A stretch of 64,000 bases of DNA from NCBI GenBank assembly GCA_035772785.1, contig JAOCPU010000009.1:310001-374000 (forward strand). Reading direction: 5' to 3'. This DNA is from Phlebiopsis flavidoalba (Eukaryota > Basidiomycota > Agaricomycetes > Polyporales > Phanerochaetaceae). The notes beneath the pieces are model-generated. The model did no database searches. It was not told the origin of the DNA and saw nothing but the letters and a program-made list of their open reading frames with translations. The translations under genes were made by a program, and so were the position numbers. This document shows, piece by piece, positions 47,859-61,375 of the stretch (position 1 is the stretch's first letter; the number at the start of each line of letters is the position of its first letter).

Positions 47859-49711
47859 TCAGCCCTCCTTGGTGTTTAGCCCTTGAGACGGTGACCTAAC
47901 GAGAGTGATGTTCATGTTGATGTTCTTTGAACGCGCCTTGATGACGACCTGCTCTCCGCGTTGTTAGTCGCAAGCAGCATTATACTCTGGTTGTACTTTT
48001 TAGAACCGGTGGCGTATTTTTTTACGCTAGTCTAGGACGGAAGCAGCACTCTCCGGAAGATGTTAATGAAGTTATGGCTCTTCAGAATGCCGAACCATGT
48101 CGGCGTCAGAAGTTCACATGATCTCGAAGTCCTTCTTCTACGGTCCTTCAGGAGTAGCAGCCTCTTTAGTGTCCGAGTCAGCTGCTAAATTCCATAACTA
48201 GATAACGAAGAACGTGACCTACCCCCCGACTGTCGAGGATAAGTTCGGCGGGAGGGATATAGTAAGCCCGCCGGGTGCAGTCGAGAGGACGTCCATGGTA
48301 GCCATGCGAGACCAGCGCCGTTGACGAGGCATCCGATGCTGCCGGTCGAGCTTGATGAAGTTGAGTTAGCTTTTTGTGCCTCAACCTCGGAAGGTTCCTC
48401 ACTGTGAGATGTCCTCAGGCTGAATACATCGGATTGACGGAGCAGTCCGCGTTGTCATCGAAGCCTTGGCCTGTTGGCGTCCATGCTAAGAACAGAAAAC
48501 AACAGTGACACCCACGAGTCGTAAAGGAGGCCGGGTTGCGAGAAGTCAAGGAGAAAGCATTCCTGCAGCCAGAGTGAACATGGCCCATCGGACGGTTTCA
48601 CGGACACATGGGGTTGATGCTCAATTTGAGGTTGGCATCTCTTATCCTTGAACTATTTTGTAGAGGTTAAATGAAGAAGTGTCGTGCCGCCTCAGAGAGC
48701 TGCGCCCCCTCCCTCTTGAAGCCTGAGCTTCTTGGCAACTGCAAGATGCATCCTCCGTTGCTCAAGCCCATTGTCCGAAGTTGATCGGGGTGGTAGATGA
48801 TGGCCAAGGGCGGGACCTTTGCCCTGCGCAAACTTCCTCGATGTTCATATAACAACCTGTGCAGATTGCTAAACAGAACGGGGAGCGCACCAAACAACAG
48901 CGATCGTTTGAACAGGACTTCGCAACCGTAGTACTAGGTGTTGCGGCATCGCGCACGCTACAGCCATCATGACCTGACAAAGGGCGCGCAATATATGGTT
49001 AGTAAACGCGCGGATGAGCGCAAGGGATGCCCGAATAAACCAACGGGTGTTGCCGATACGGCCTGTGAGAGCGGTGTATGCTTGGTGATGAGCTTCGAAG
49101 TTTCAACATATCTTGCTCGCGTACTCCTTCGCCTGCTCTGTCTTGTGTATATATGTATACCCATTGACGCACAAGAACATGGGGGCTCGACGCGACCGGA
49201 AGTTGTACCTCTGGACCATGGTGGACACCACCACTGCAGGACCATTGTCAAAGTGACCCTTTGTCCACGACCTACCGCTGGGCTCGGGGGGCAGCCAACA
49301 GAACTTGCGCTCACAATACCAACACTACCGAGTCTTGGCCCGTGCGAGTCGTGAGCAGATAAAATACGCGTCTTTGTCGGGCGAACTCACTGAGCTATCC
49401 TGTGCGGCCTTGAATGCCTCTTCGCGGAGTCTTATGCCGGTATGCTGCTTGGGCGTGGGGGACTGCCGTACTGCAAGCGAGGTCAGCGACAGATCGCGTC
49501 GCAACGAGGGGGAACATGGTATGTTGACACAGAGTTCAAAAGTTGCACGGACTGGTATATCATGTATAAGACAAAAACGCGTTCTGACCTGCAGAGAAGG
49601 GCCTAATTCAATCCCCCGGACCGACTCAGATAATCCGCGTGATCTATGACGGGTGTAACAACAGGCGTACGCGAGGGATAGAGCTGGGCATTCCGGAGTG
49701 CCGGAGAGCAT
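47859..49711 (-). CDS. LSC2: succinate-CoA ligase beta subunit, mitochondrial
   Basis: TCA-cycle enzyme converting succinyl-CoA to succinate with formation of nucleoside triphosphate in the matrix. A start at 49711 gives a presequence-like MLSGTPECPALSLAYACCYT. Then, across frames, come YGSPPRP and EEAFKAAQD (about 49420-49460), and the ATP-grasp segment GRGKGHFDNG with GGVHMVQ (about 49270-49200). Next are KLITKHT, GMNIEEV (about 48840), TPIN, FKREGAQLSEAAR (about 48715) and SVKPSDG (about 48600). DVFSLR, EEPSEVEAQKAN, GSIGCLVNGAGLA (about 48335-48300) and an FINIFGG-like stretch (about 48070) follow. The end is KNINMNITL with a stop at 47859-47861. Error density is very high here, so the gene is certain by motif order but no intact frame exceeds about 60 conserved residues. 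Exon limits are approximate. Confidence 0.82.
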
Positions 49712-50449
49712 GTTTGTGGAGGAGGTCCTGGGTGGGCGAGGGGGAAGGAGGTGTGCCGTCGGACTTAGTGAAAGTAATTTATAGTGAGCGGGTCGCGAAC
49801 GGAAGGGAGCTGCTTGCCACCGCCAACCGGGCTGGGGAACCGGGGTCGCCCATTGCTGACTAAGCATCCCGAGGTTAGGGTTTGCGTAAATACGCGCACG
49901 CCCCGCATTTTTCTGCTCCTGGGGGGGGGTCCAATTCATCACCCAGAGGGACGACGGGACGGTGTCGAAGAATCCTGGTCCTCTTCCTGTCTCTCACCCG
50001 GCTGAGCCTCACGGCCACACTTGCCTGTGGACGGACTTTCTGGAGGATGGTTCTGGGAGATGCACGCGTCCGCTTTGAGTTCCGGCCTCTATGCGTTAGT
50101 ACATGTGGCTGGTAATTTTGCAGACCGACATCCCCTCCATAACCCTCGACGAGTCCTCGTGTAGATGGTCCTTTTTGCCTGTATATACTCCGGTTTTCCC
50201 TTGCTATCAAACTTTGCCCATTATCTGTCTCAACATTGTATACCCCTGCGCGTGCACAACGCGTTTTGATCAACCCACTTAGTTGGGACCACGGTCGCCG
50301 TGACATATTTACTTGACACTAGCTTGACATACCCCACCTCACGACCACCATCTACCCGTCGTGCCTTCATCACCCGACCTCGCCACAGTCTACAATATAT
50401 ACCGCAGGACCTTTGGCTGACGACTAGCTTGCCCACGACCCCTCTTACC
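49712..50449. other. divergent promoter region of LSC2 and the DinB-like gene
   Basis: Frames of 70-200 codons overlap on both strands without recognisable motifs; the longest (49325-49942, minus) is the LSC2 first-exon frame extended upstream. No repeats or RNA genes seen. Confidence 0.4.
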
Positions 50450-51302
50450 ATGCCCATGCTGATTCCGCCCGTCGTCCCGCAAGCAGGACAATGCTCAGCC
50501 TGGCGCGGACGATTCATCCCTACATATAACCGCCTACTCGAGGTTTCGACAGTGATACTGCAACAGGCTATCGACCTGGTGGACAATGACCTCTCATCTG
50601 ACGAGCAGCTCTCTGTGCACTCGCAGTACATGCCTGGGTCTACCATAGGTGTGTCTCTAGCCCTGTCATGAGCTCGCCATCTTACGCGTGTCTGTGTACT
50701 CCAGGAAAAGCACCTGAGGCATGCCCGGGATCATTCTCTCTCCTGATCGTATACCATGGATGCACATAACCACCATACGTCCTCAACACTACGACGTGAG
50801 GTCCCGCAATCAGCCAATGGAGGACCCAGAGATTGGCATGCTCGTAAGGAGCTCGGCCAAGAGTGCATTGCTCGTTTGAAAGGAGGTCGTTTGCCGTCAT
50901 TAAAGATGGATGAACCATTGACTCTGAACGCTGTTACACCGTATCCGCAAACAGCCGATGCAATCCACGTTCGGACGAGAAGTGAGTGTGAAGTGCGGCA
51001 ACTACAGCGCCAGTGTCTGAACGGCTTCCTACAGCTATGGTTTGGAGCTCTGCATGCGGTTCATCATTGGTCTATGGTACGAGCGTTCATACGGACTCGA
51101 AGGCACTTTTAGCTGACTTAGCGTCTGGTGTAGGTCCGCGTTATCGCAGGGGAGCTGGTGAGTCCGCCTTCTCCAGCAGCACTCAATGACTCTTATTTTG
51201 GCTATGACACAGGGTATACGCTTGGATGAGTCTTTTGGATTTGCTCCCAGCACGCTGGTCCACCAGGGCACAGAAGCACCATTGGGGAAGGCAAAGAGCT
51301 GA
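50450..51302 (+). CDS. DinB-like four-helix protein
   Basis: ATG at 50450 gives MPMLIPPVVPQAGQCSAWRG, then YNRLLEVSTVILQQAIDLVD, LSVHSQYMPGSTIG and an intron at about 50650-50702. Next come KHLRHARDHFSLL (about 50705-50745), YDVRSRN-type residues, IARLK, SLKMDEPLTLNAVTPYPQT (about 50895-50950), LWFGALHAVHHWSMVR (about 51035-51080), VIAGELGI after another intron, DESFGFAPSTLVHQGTEAPL and GKAKS with TGA at 51300-51302. The HxxxxH residues in the first helix and HAVHHW in the last fit the metal-binding DinB fold, found in stress-related and thiol-dependent enzymes. Biological role in fungi is unknown. Frame breaks near 50760, 50860 and 50960. Confidence 0.7.
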
Positions 51303-51630
51303 ACGCTAGCTTTGAACTGTCTGGGTGGTACACTCCAAACTGCGGACATCTCTACGCACGCAGTGTATTCTATGTAATCGAGTAGCGTACTAAGCTTCAT
51401 TATTTACTCAAAGTCCTTCGTGTGATACGTTCGAAATGCCTCAGCGACCCAGGTGACGTGCTTTGTTATTTTCAGAGGCTGTTGCACAACAATCCCACGT
51501 GGCTTGCCCTCGGGTTGAACCCGTTTCTGATCAACCTTCCTAAAGCAACCTTACCTACCTTGGTCATTGCACGAGGCGTAGACCCGTCCACGACGCTTCC
51601 CCCTCTTTTTTAGTAGCCACTGCTTCAAAC

Positions 51631-54076
51631 ATGAGTGCGGAGATGGTACCTATTGACGGCGAAGAGAAGAAGCGTGTGGTCAGTGTCTTTTTGACGAACC
51701 GAGATGATATGTTGCAATTATCACTGCAACCTAACCACGCATTGACTTCCAGTGTTACTTCTTCGACTCCGACGTAAGCGGATTCCACTATGGGCCAGGT
51801 CATCCGTAAGTAACAACACGTATTATTTTCCTGTTTTCTCAACATATCCGCTAGCATGAAGCCCACCCGGATACGGATGTGCCACTCTCTCGTCATGAAC
51901 TATGGCCTCTACAAGAAAATGGAAATCTTCGTACGTAGATAATGTTAGCTCGCATATTATTGCTTACACTCGTCAGAGAGCTAAACCGGCCACGAAACGC
52001 GAGATGACGCAATTTCACTCTGACGACTACGTTGATTTCCTTAGTCGCATAACACCTGTCAACATGAACTCGTTTATAAAGGAACAGCACAAATGTCTAT
52101 TCCTTTTCCTTTGGGTTTCTGCTCACTACTTTGCTGATGCTACTCGCTCTAGACAACGTGGGAGACGACTGTCCTGTGTTTGACGGCTTGTTCGATTATT
52201 GCGCAATCTCCGCTGGTGGCTCCATGGGTAGATACCCCCTGACTCGTCCAAGCGTTTTGTGCTTATCAAACTCACACGGAGGGTGCTGCTCGACTGAGCA
52301 GAGATAAATGTGACCTCGCAATCAACTGGGCTGGCGGTCTTCACCACGCCAAGAAGAGAAGTGAAGCCAGTGGATTTTGCTATGTAAATGGTAGGCTCGT
52401 ATCGTCCTTGTGGATGTTACAATCACTTATGGATGCTTGCTCTAGATATTGTGCTTGGGATACTGGAGCTTCTTACGGTACACACCGTCTTCAGCGTGAA
52501 GGCGCGTAGCATGTGCTGATACTACTTACCAGATACCACACACGTGTCCTCTACATTGACATCGATGTACATCATGGGCGATGGTGTAGAGGAAGCGTTT
52601 TATACCACTGATCGTGTCATGACCGTCAGTTTTTCCACAAATACGGCGAATACTTCCCTGGAACCGGTGAACTGCGGGTAAGTTACCCTCGTCACTCCGG
52701 TTTTCATTAACGCTGAGCACCAATTCCCCGTCAGGACATGGGCGTTGGCAAGGGCAAATATTATGCATTGAACTTCCCATTGCGGGATGGGCTATCTGAC
52801 GAGAACTACTTAAGAGAGCGTCTTTGAACCCGTATGTCATCAATTGAGGCTATGCGTTTTAACTAATTCCTTGCCTGAAGGTTATTCAAAACGTCATGGA
52901 CACGTTACAACCCTGGGCTATCGTTCTTCAATGTGGCACGGACTCGCTGTCCGGTGACAAACTCGGCTGCTTCAACGTGTCGATGCGAGGTACGTGCGAC
53001 CTCACGGAGTTACAGACAAGTGTTCATTTCTTCAGGCCACGCGAATTGTGTGAAGTTTGTGAAATCTTTCAACAAGCCGTTGTTAATGCTTGGTGGAGGA
53101 GGATATACCATGCGCAATGTCAGCAAGGTGTTGGGCTTACGAAACTGGTTTGGCTGCTGGTGTTGAGACTTTGGTCCCGGTACGTCGGAGATCTTTGCAC
53201 CCGTCGAATGAACGGTCTCATGTACGCCCCCCACCAGACATTCCCATCAACGAGTATTACGAGTACTTTGGACCGGACTACAAGCTGGATGTCAAGTCGA
53301 CAAACATGGAAGATATGAACACTCGTGGGTATCTCGATCGGCGTCAAAGGTATCGTTCTGGGATCACTTGCGACACACTGGAGGGCCACCGAGCGTTCAG
53401 ATGTCCGGTTAGAGCTGTCAATACTTGTCTCACCCGTGGTCACTGACTTACTCTACGATAGATATTCCACGAGGACCAATCGACGCCCAAATGGACGACC
53501 CTAATGAGGACGAAGATCTAATCCCTCCAGATGTTCGACGACCGCAACGACTTCTCGATTCGCGAAGGCAAGCAGACGGAGAGCTGTCCGACTCAGACGA
53601 TGAAGGAGAAGATGACCGAAGAGACCGCGCCAGTCACCGGGATAAGGACAGTGTTGTAACCCACGAACACGCGTAGATTTGGTGCGGCAGTCGGCATCAT
53701 GAGCAGTGGGTCAACGCATGGGATTGGTCCCACCGTAGCCCTGCTGCCTGTGACTTCGACGTCTGGATCGGCAGCCATCCCTGCTGGCGTGGACATGGAT
53801 GTGGATGACGAAGACCTTCCGTTGTCACAAAGCTCCAAGGCAAAGTCCAAGGAACCTGTACAAGTCACGGACAGCGTCAGTGCGGCCAACGCGTCCGCGA
53901 GCGGCAACGCCATGGCTGTAGATCCGCCGGCGGTCCCCGCCCGCTCCGGCTCCCCAGCCATGATTTTATTTGGTATACCATGTACTCTTACTTGTATATT
54001 ACAAAACATGTCTGCTTTTCATCCTTCCTGTGCTGGTTTTGCTATCCCGCTCTTTTGGCCTGACCACGCGCCCTGA
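51631..54076 (+). CDS. RPD3: class I histone deacetylase (RPD3 family)
   Basis: Zinc-dependent lysine deacetylase, the catalytic subunit of nuclear Sin3/Rpd3-type corepressor complexes. ATG at 51631 starts [16 protein letters not shown]. After an intron come [18 protein letters not shown] and [19 protein letters not shown], then [20 protein letters not shown] with [25 protein letters not shown], and the active-site blocks [20 protein letters not shown] (about 52325-52385), [17 protein letters not shown] (one extra G in HHGDG, about 52555-52600) and [36 protein letters not shown] (about 53075-53125) and [13 protein letters not shown] follow, then an acidic tail ([19 protein letters not shown]; stop in that frame at 53676). 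A shifted frame carries a typical Rpd3 disordered tail with [13 protein letters not shown] up to about 53970. The end at 54076 is therefore tentative. All zinc and charge-relay residues are visible. Confidence 0.9.
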
Positions 54077-54131
54077 GAGCGCCTACGACGCGGTAAAGCC
54101 TGCCCTAAACATACTTTACACGCCAGGTTCG

Positions 54132-54137
54132 ACGCGT
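54132..54137 (+). promoter_or_regulatory. MCB-like element (ACGCGT) upstream of MCM5
   Basis: ACGCGT lies about 70 bp before the MCM5 ATG. MluI cell-cycle boxes bound by MBF drive G1/S expression of MCM and other replication genes in fungi. A related ACGCGG is at about 54087. A single 6-mer is weak evidence alone; position and gene class raise it. Confidence 0.4.
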
Positions 54138-54207
54138 TGTTGTCTCTCAACGGCTCAAACGCCTCGCCTTCCTCATTTCTTAATATCCTCGTATACGCTT
54201 GTCTAGT

Positions 54208-57141
<2,934 letters not shown>

Positions 57142-57276
57142 TTGCTCATATATTGCTCATGTATTCAATGGATGCCTTTATCTTATGGTTGTACTATTAT
57201 TGTAAAAATGCTTTTCATCGCATCAAGGATAAAATGGATATTATGTTTTGGTATAGAGTTAGATCGTTTGACAACG

Positions 57277-57383
57277 CCCCGCCTAGGAGCAGCTCAATCG
57301 GATAGAGCGTCAGACTCTTACGAGTGCGGGTGTATCACACCTTGTGATCTGAAGGCTGCGAGTTCGACCCTCGCGCGTGGGCT
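57277..57383 (+). tRNA. tRNA-Lys (CTT anticodon) with an intron
   Basis: D-arm GCTC..GAGC at about 57292-57308. The anticodon stem TCAGA (57310-57314) pairs with TCTGA (57348-57352), loop CT-CTT-A with anticodon CTT at 57317-57319. An intron of about 26 nt (57321-57346) sits at the canonical position one base 3' of the anticodon. The T-arm GCGAG-TTCGACC-CTCGC follows, then acceptor 3' strand CGTGGGC. The 5' acceptor strand GCCC is present but about seven extra bases separate it from the D-arm, so the first 15 nt do not fold cleanly. A and B box sequences are near consensus, and a T5 terminator follows. Confidence 0.75.
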
Positions 57384-57387
57384 AGAG

Positions 57388-57392
57388 TTTTT
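57388..57392 (+). terminator. RNA polymerase III T-run after tRNA-Lys
   Basis: TTTTT begins five bases after the tRNA 3' end, the expected Pol III stop signal. Confidence 0.6.
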
Positions 57393-57891
57393 GCTCTTTC
57401 TTTGACTCTACTATCGCGCAGTGTGTGCTCACTGCTTTATTTTTTTATCATCATAATTTTCAACCAACGACAAAGTTTTAGAGGGCCAGCGGTCCTTGAT
57501 CGTCAAAACTTCAGTGTTTACAACACAAAGAGTAAAAAGTCGATAAAGGGGAGTTGGAAGTTCTCTCGTCCCACTGTACATACGTACACCTCTGTAGACC
57601 CGCTATGGCCCCCTCATGCAGATGCAAACCAACATCATGTGCTTGTGTGTAAACCAACTCATGTGCCAAGCCATAGAGAGAACAATGGCCATATATTCTT
57701 GACGGCAGATTTACACACAGATCGCCATTTCGGTATTTGGTTACTCTGCCTCTTTTATCCTTGGAGCAAGACTCCGAGTCCATGTAAATTGATACAACGG
57801 GTAATGGTACAGATGAGCTAACGATTATGGAATAGCGCTTTCCCGGGAGCCGGCGTATGGACTGCTGAAACACCGTTCGATGTGCAGAGGA
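57393..57891. other. no gene recognised
   Basis: About 500 bp between the tRNA and the stop of CSN6. A minus-strand frame (57511-57873, 120 codons) has no familiar content and is AT-rich; it is probably the CSN6 3' flank. Confidence 0.4.
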
Positions 57892-59270
57892 CTATGGCCG
57901 CCAGGAGTCTGACATCCCACCCAACATGCCCATGGGGGACCCCCCCATGAACCCCATACCCCCCCCATTCCATGGCCAGGGCGACCCATACCACACGTCG
58001 ACGACTGCCACCCCATAAGCGCCGCGGTCTTCACGGTTCGCAGTAAGAACGACGTGACGATCAACAAGCTGTTTGAGAAGCAGACGTTAGCATGTAAGCC
58101 ACGTGAAAAGTAGGATAACTTGCGTCGTTTAGTATGCTTGTTGACTTTGTAAGAGCGACAGATACGCAGTCAACTGCACATCCTCATATTCCTGGCGACC
58201 AGAGAGAGATCTTGAGACGACACATATCGCGCTTGGAACACGCCCGCTCACCGTGTCAAACTCCTTCCTGAAATTTTTGTTCTCGCTGGCTGGCAAAGAT
58301 GCAACGAGAGCTGAGAGAGAGCGAAGAGTGGCATGATCCTTCACCGCAGATCCTGAGGTAGAGATGATTGGACTCGGATTCTTACGGCGCAGTGGTTCCA
58401 ACATACCTGCAATGATATCACTAACATATTTCACCAATAACAGAATGCGGTCGTGCAACATTTTCACAGCCGCTCTTTGAGATTGTAGGTGGGACTCCAC
58501 TAGAAACGCGCAGTTTTCAGCGAATAGTACGCGTGTCAGGATGCTCATTACTCACAGCTCGTGCCACCAGATCCGCCTCGTGCCGTCCAGTCAACAGCGA
58601 TGCGCTCAGCCTCACCCGTCTCAACTGTGTATGACGCTTCAATGAATACAGCGCGTGTCTTGCGGTCTCGGATTTCGATCGTAGGCTCATACGCTTTGAA
58701 GGGAAGCGACTGGGCATCGGAGACTGCCACTGAAGAAGGTTGAAGCATGAGAAGAATTGGCGTTGAGCTATACGCAGTAAACTAGAAAGGATTACACTTC
58801 AGCTCCTTCGAGTATGAAAAATAGTGGCGTACTTTGTTTCATTGAGAGCAATATGTGCCGAGGTGGGATGCGGCGCAACAGTGTACCATCCGATAAAATC
58901 GAGTGAAGGGAAGACCTGCTTGTCTACCATTCGTTCAGCAAAACAGCGCCACAGTACAGAGGGGTCCACGCACACTGATCCTTGCGGGCGACTAAGAAAC
59001 CTTGGTCTACCGTCACGTTATCGTTCTCCATCGCCAGCTCGAAGCTGTTAACGATCCTCTACTTCACGGGCCATTTTGTGTTCCAAGCAGTGCACCAATA
59101 ACTGTTTGGTTGGCTATTGTGAGTGTTGAAACTAGGTGAGCCAACGTATGCTAATCACCAAATGGCGAGCTAGGACCGAGTCTGAAGCTTGAGACGAGTA
59201 AGGTGCTCAGAGACATTGAGAATGGGAAGCGGGTGGCTACGTCAGAGATTGAGTGAGTGATAATCGGAGA
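57892..59270 (-). CDS. CSN6: COP9 signalosome subunit 6
   Basis: MPN-fold (inactive JAMM) subunit of the COP9 signalosome that removes Nedd8 from cullins. Minus-strand exons: HPLPILNVSEHLTRLKLQT (about 59210), an intron with GT at about 59160, VIGALLGTQNG and EIVNSFEL (about 59090-59040), VDQGFL, ERMVDKQVFPSLDFIGWYTV (about 58930-58880) and APHPTSAHIALNET. Next come SLPFKAYEPTIEIRDRKTRA, VFIEASYTVETGEAERIAVD (about 58640-58590), SHLQSQRAAVKMLHDRILLL, LVASLPASENKNFRKEFDT and EYEDVQLTAYLSLL. Then, after an indel and intron, LVDRHVVLTANREDRGAYGV and a Gly/Met-rich tail MGFMGGSPMGMLGGM ending at TAG 57892-57894. The FVRSNYTIETVEAERI-type block distinguishes CSN6 from Rpn8 and eIF3f. The start codon is not resolved (about 59270). 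Confidence 0.87.
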
Positions 59271-59845
59271 GCCAAGGATTTTGTGCGTACAGTGCTAAGG
59301 AAAGGCCGCTTTGTCGTGGAAGACGGGAGCACAACTGGAAGCTCATCTGTATCCATTGAGGGCCATAGTGGATCACGTAAATTCTGGGATCCGGTGAAGG
59401 AATATGTACTATGGGTGCTTTTGAAGTATAGTGTTCGGCCTCCCTCCGAGTATATGAAGTCTTTCTTGGGGGCTAAGTCTCAAGTACCGAGCTGGGTACG
59501 CACAACGTGGAATAGAGCAGACAAGCCGTATACAAGGAAGCGCCCTGCTTGACGCGTCGGAATTGGGCGTCACAAGCTGGCGGCAGTGTACCAATTCTTC
59601 GAATCCCGACTCTCCTCATAACATGATTAAGTACGGAGTAGCGCAAGAGCGGATGCTTGCAGTACGTGTGTGTTTTGTGTGCTTTCAACTACTCAGTCCG
59701 TACAATAATCAATTAAAATACTGGATGCAATCTGCTTCCGCCCCGGAAACGCGGCTTAATTACGCGCGTCGCGACTAGAGGCGCTTACTCATCGACATCT
59801 TGCACCCAAACCACATCCTTTTCGCCTCTCTCAACACATTCCACC
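59271..59845. other. intergenic between CSN6 and RAD14
   Basis: A plus-strand frame (59253-59552, 99 codons) has no recognised domain. This is the divergent promoter region of CSN6 and RAD14. Confidence 0.4.
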
Positions 59846-61016
59846 ATGGTCGAGTTTGAGGTTGGTTCAAGCACCAGAACTTCGACTTTCCCACCACGCT
59901 CTGGACCCACAAATCTGGAGATGACGCCAGAGCAGATCAAACGGATTGAGATCAATCGTCTCAAAGGTGGAGTTCATTACCGGCTTTTCAATTGCTAGAG
60001 CACCTCACTCACAATTGCTGCTCCTAGCCAAAGCCAGACAGCGAGAGCGTGAACAAAGTCTTACTGGCGCACCATATACGATGTAAAACAACAAGCGTAC
60101 CGCTCGAGGTCATACCTGCTGGGTCCGGTTCTCCTACGGCTCAAAAGCCAGAGGCCAAGCTCAAGCGTGATTCACGCTTGGGAAAGTACTTTGATTATGA
60201 CCTGTCCAAGATGGTCAATTCAAAAGGACGGCTTTCTGGTTGACGACAACAAGGAAATGAACGATGAAACTGAGGGCGAAGGTGAGCGAGAGCGCGCGAA
60301 CGGCAAAGAACTATGCAAACCTTAGAACCTCGTGAGTCGTACGTTTCTTAATGGAGTCTATACATTGGCTTAAGAGCTCGTAGCTGTATTTTTAAGTAAG
60401 GACCTGAACCCCGAAGTGCTAATGAGTGCGACTCGATGGACCTTGACCAAACATACTCAAAGAAGGTCTTTTGGCTGTCTCGTGTGCAATACCTGCAAAA
60501 ACAACAAGCCCGAGAAATATAGCTTACTACCAAGACAGAATGCAAAGAGGACTACCTCTTGACTGATCGTAAGCCGTAAGCCTGCTCGAACCCGTTCGCT
60601 TCACTACCTTGTCAACAACCGCGCTGACTTGCCATTAGCTGAACTGCGAGATCAGGAGCTCATGCCGCACCTCCTGAAAGCAAACCCCATAAAAACAAGT
60701 CCACCTTTGCAAACATGATGCTGTTTCTTCGATATCAAGTCGAAGAGTTTTGCCTGGAAGAAATGGGGCTCTCCAGAGGCCCTTGATGCTGAGTACGAAC
60801 GGAGAGCAGCCGAGAAGAAGAAGAAGCGGAACAAGAAGTTCGAAGTAGCGGCCTCAAGGAACTCCGCAGCATGCGCACGCGGGAGACCGTCTGGCAGCGT
60901 CGCAAGGACCAAGAGCACAAGCACGTCTTTGGGCAAGTTGAACGAGATGCAGACGGAAACAGTAAACCAAATTTGTCATGAGTGCGGCTTCACCATCGAG
61001 ATAGAGGAGCTTCTGA
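59846..61016 (+). CDS. RAD14: DNA repair protein RAD14 (XPA homologue)
   Basis: Damage-verification factor of nucleotide excision repair. ATG at 59846 gives MVEFEVGSSTRTSTFPPRSG and EMTPEQIKRIEINRLK, then an intron (about 59968-60028) and AKARQRERE. Across indels come GSGSPTAQKPEAKLKRDSRL, GKYFDYDLSKMVNSKGGFLV and DDNKEMNDETEGE. The XPA C4 zinc finger follows: an NPK.N-C-x2-C-DSMDLDQTYSK arrangement and FGCLVCNTCKNNKPEKYSLL (about 60410-60535). After it: LRDQELMPHLLKANP, STFANMMLF, LRYQVEEFAWKKWGSPEALD (about 60725-60790), LRSMRTRETVWQRRKDQEHK, HVFGQVERDADGNSK, and ICHECGFTIEIEEL. The expected stop (TGA at 61014-61016) requires one base removed. The family is certain; about six introns and ten indels. 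Confidence 0.92.
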
Positions 61017-61375
61017 GCGGAATTCTTGCGCCGGGCTCGTCATGTACACCATTTACATTGCTTGATATACGATACATTTTTATTCATGTTTGTGTTTTCA
61101 CACTGTATTCGTGGTCGCGAGGCAGTCCGCAGAAATCACATTCATGGCTTCGTTCGATGACATCGACCGGCCACTGCCCGGCTATTGGCTTTGACGCTGT
61201 CCACTCACATCCATGCATCGTCTGCGCCTCAGAATGACCGGCACACACGAGATTCGGGGTACGCTGTGTATACACATTACTCATCGAATTGCGGCGTATA
61301 TACGATCGGCCTCAACGTGAGTGTGCAACAGTCTCGGTGTCCGACCCCTGAAGCCAACTCCCTCGCAGTACAACC
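61017..61375. other. intergenic region
   Basis: 360 bp between RAD14 and the thioesterase gene. One run-on frame continues from RAD14 to 61237 because of the final indel. No other signal seen. Confidence 0.4.

Noticed and set aside
47859..49711. Alba-like or ribosomal protein suggested by the short segment with VVIKARSKN near 47930
   Set aside because: Upstream motifs (GRGKGHFDNG, GMNIEEV, CLVNGAGLA) in order identify succinyl-CoA ligase beta; the segment is its degraded C-terminus.
58129..58750. Rpn8 or eIF3f as the MPN-domain gene
   Set aside because: The IEASYTVETGEAERIAVD block and the VKMLHDRI segment match CSN6 better than Rpn8 or eIF3f.
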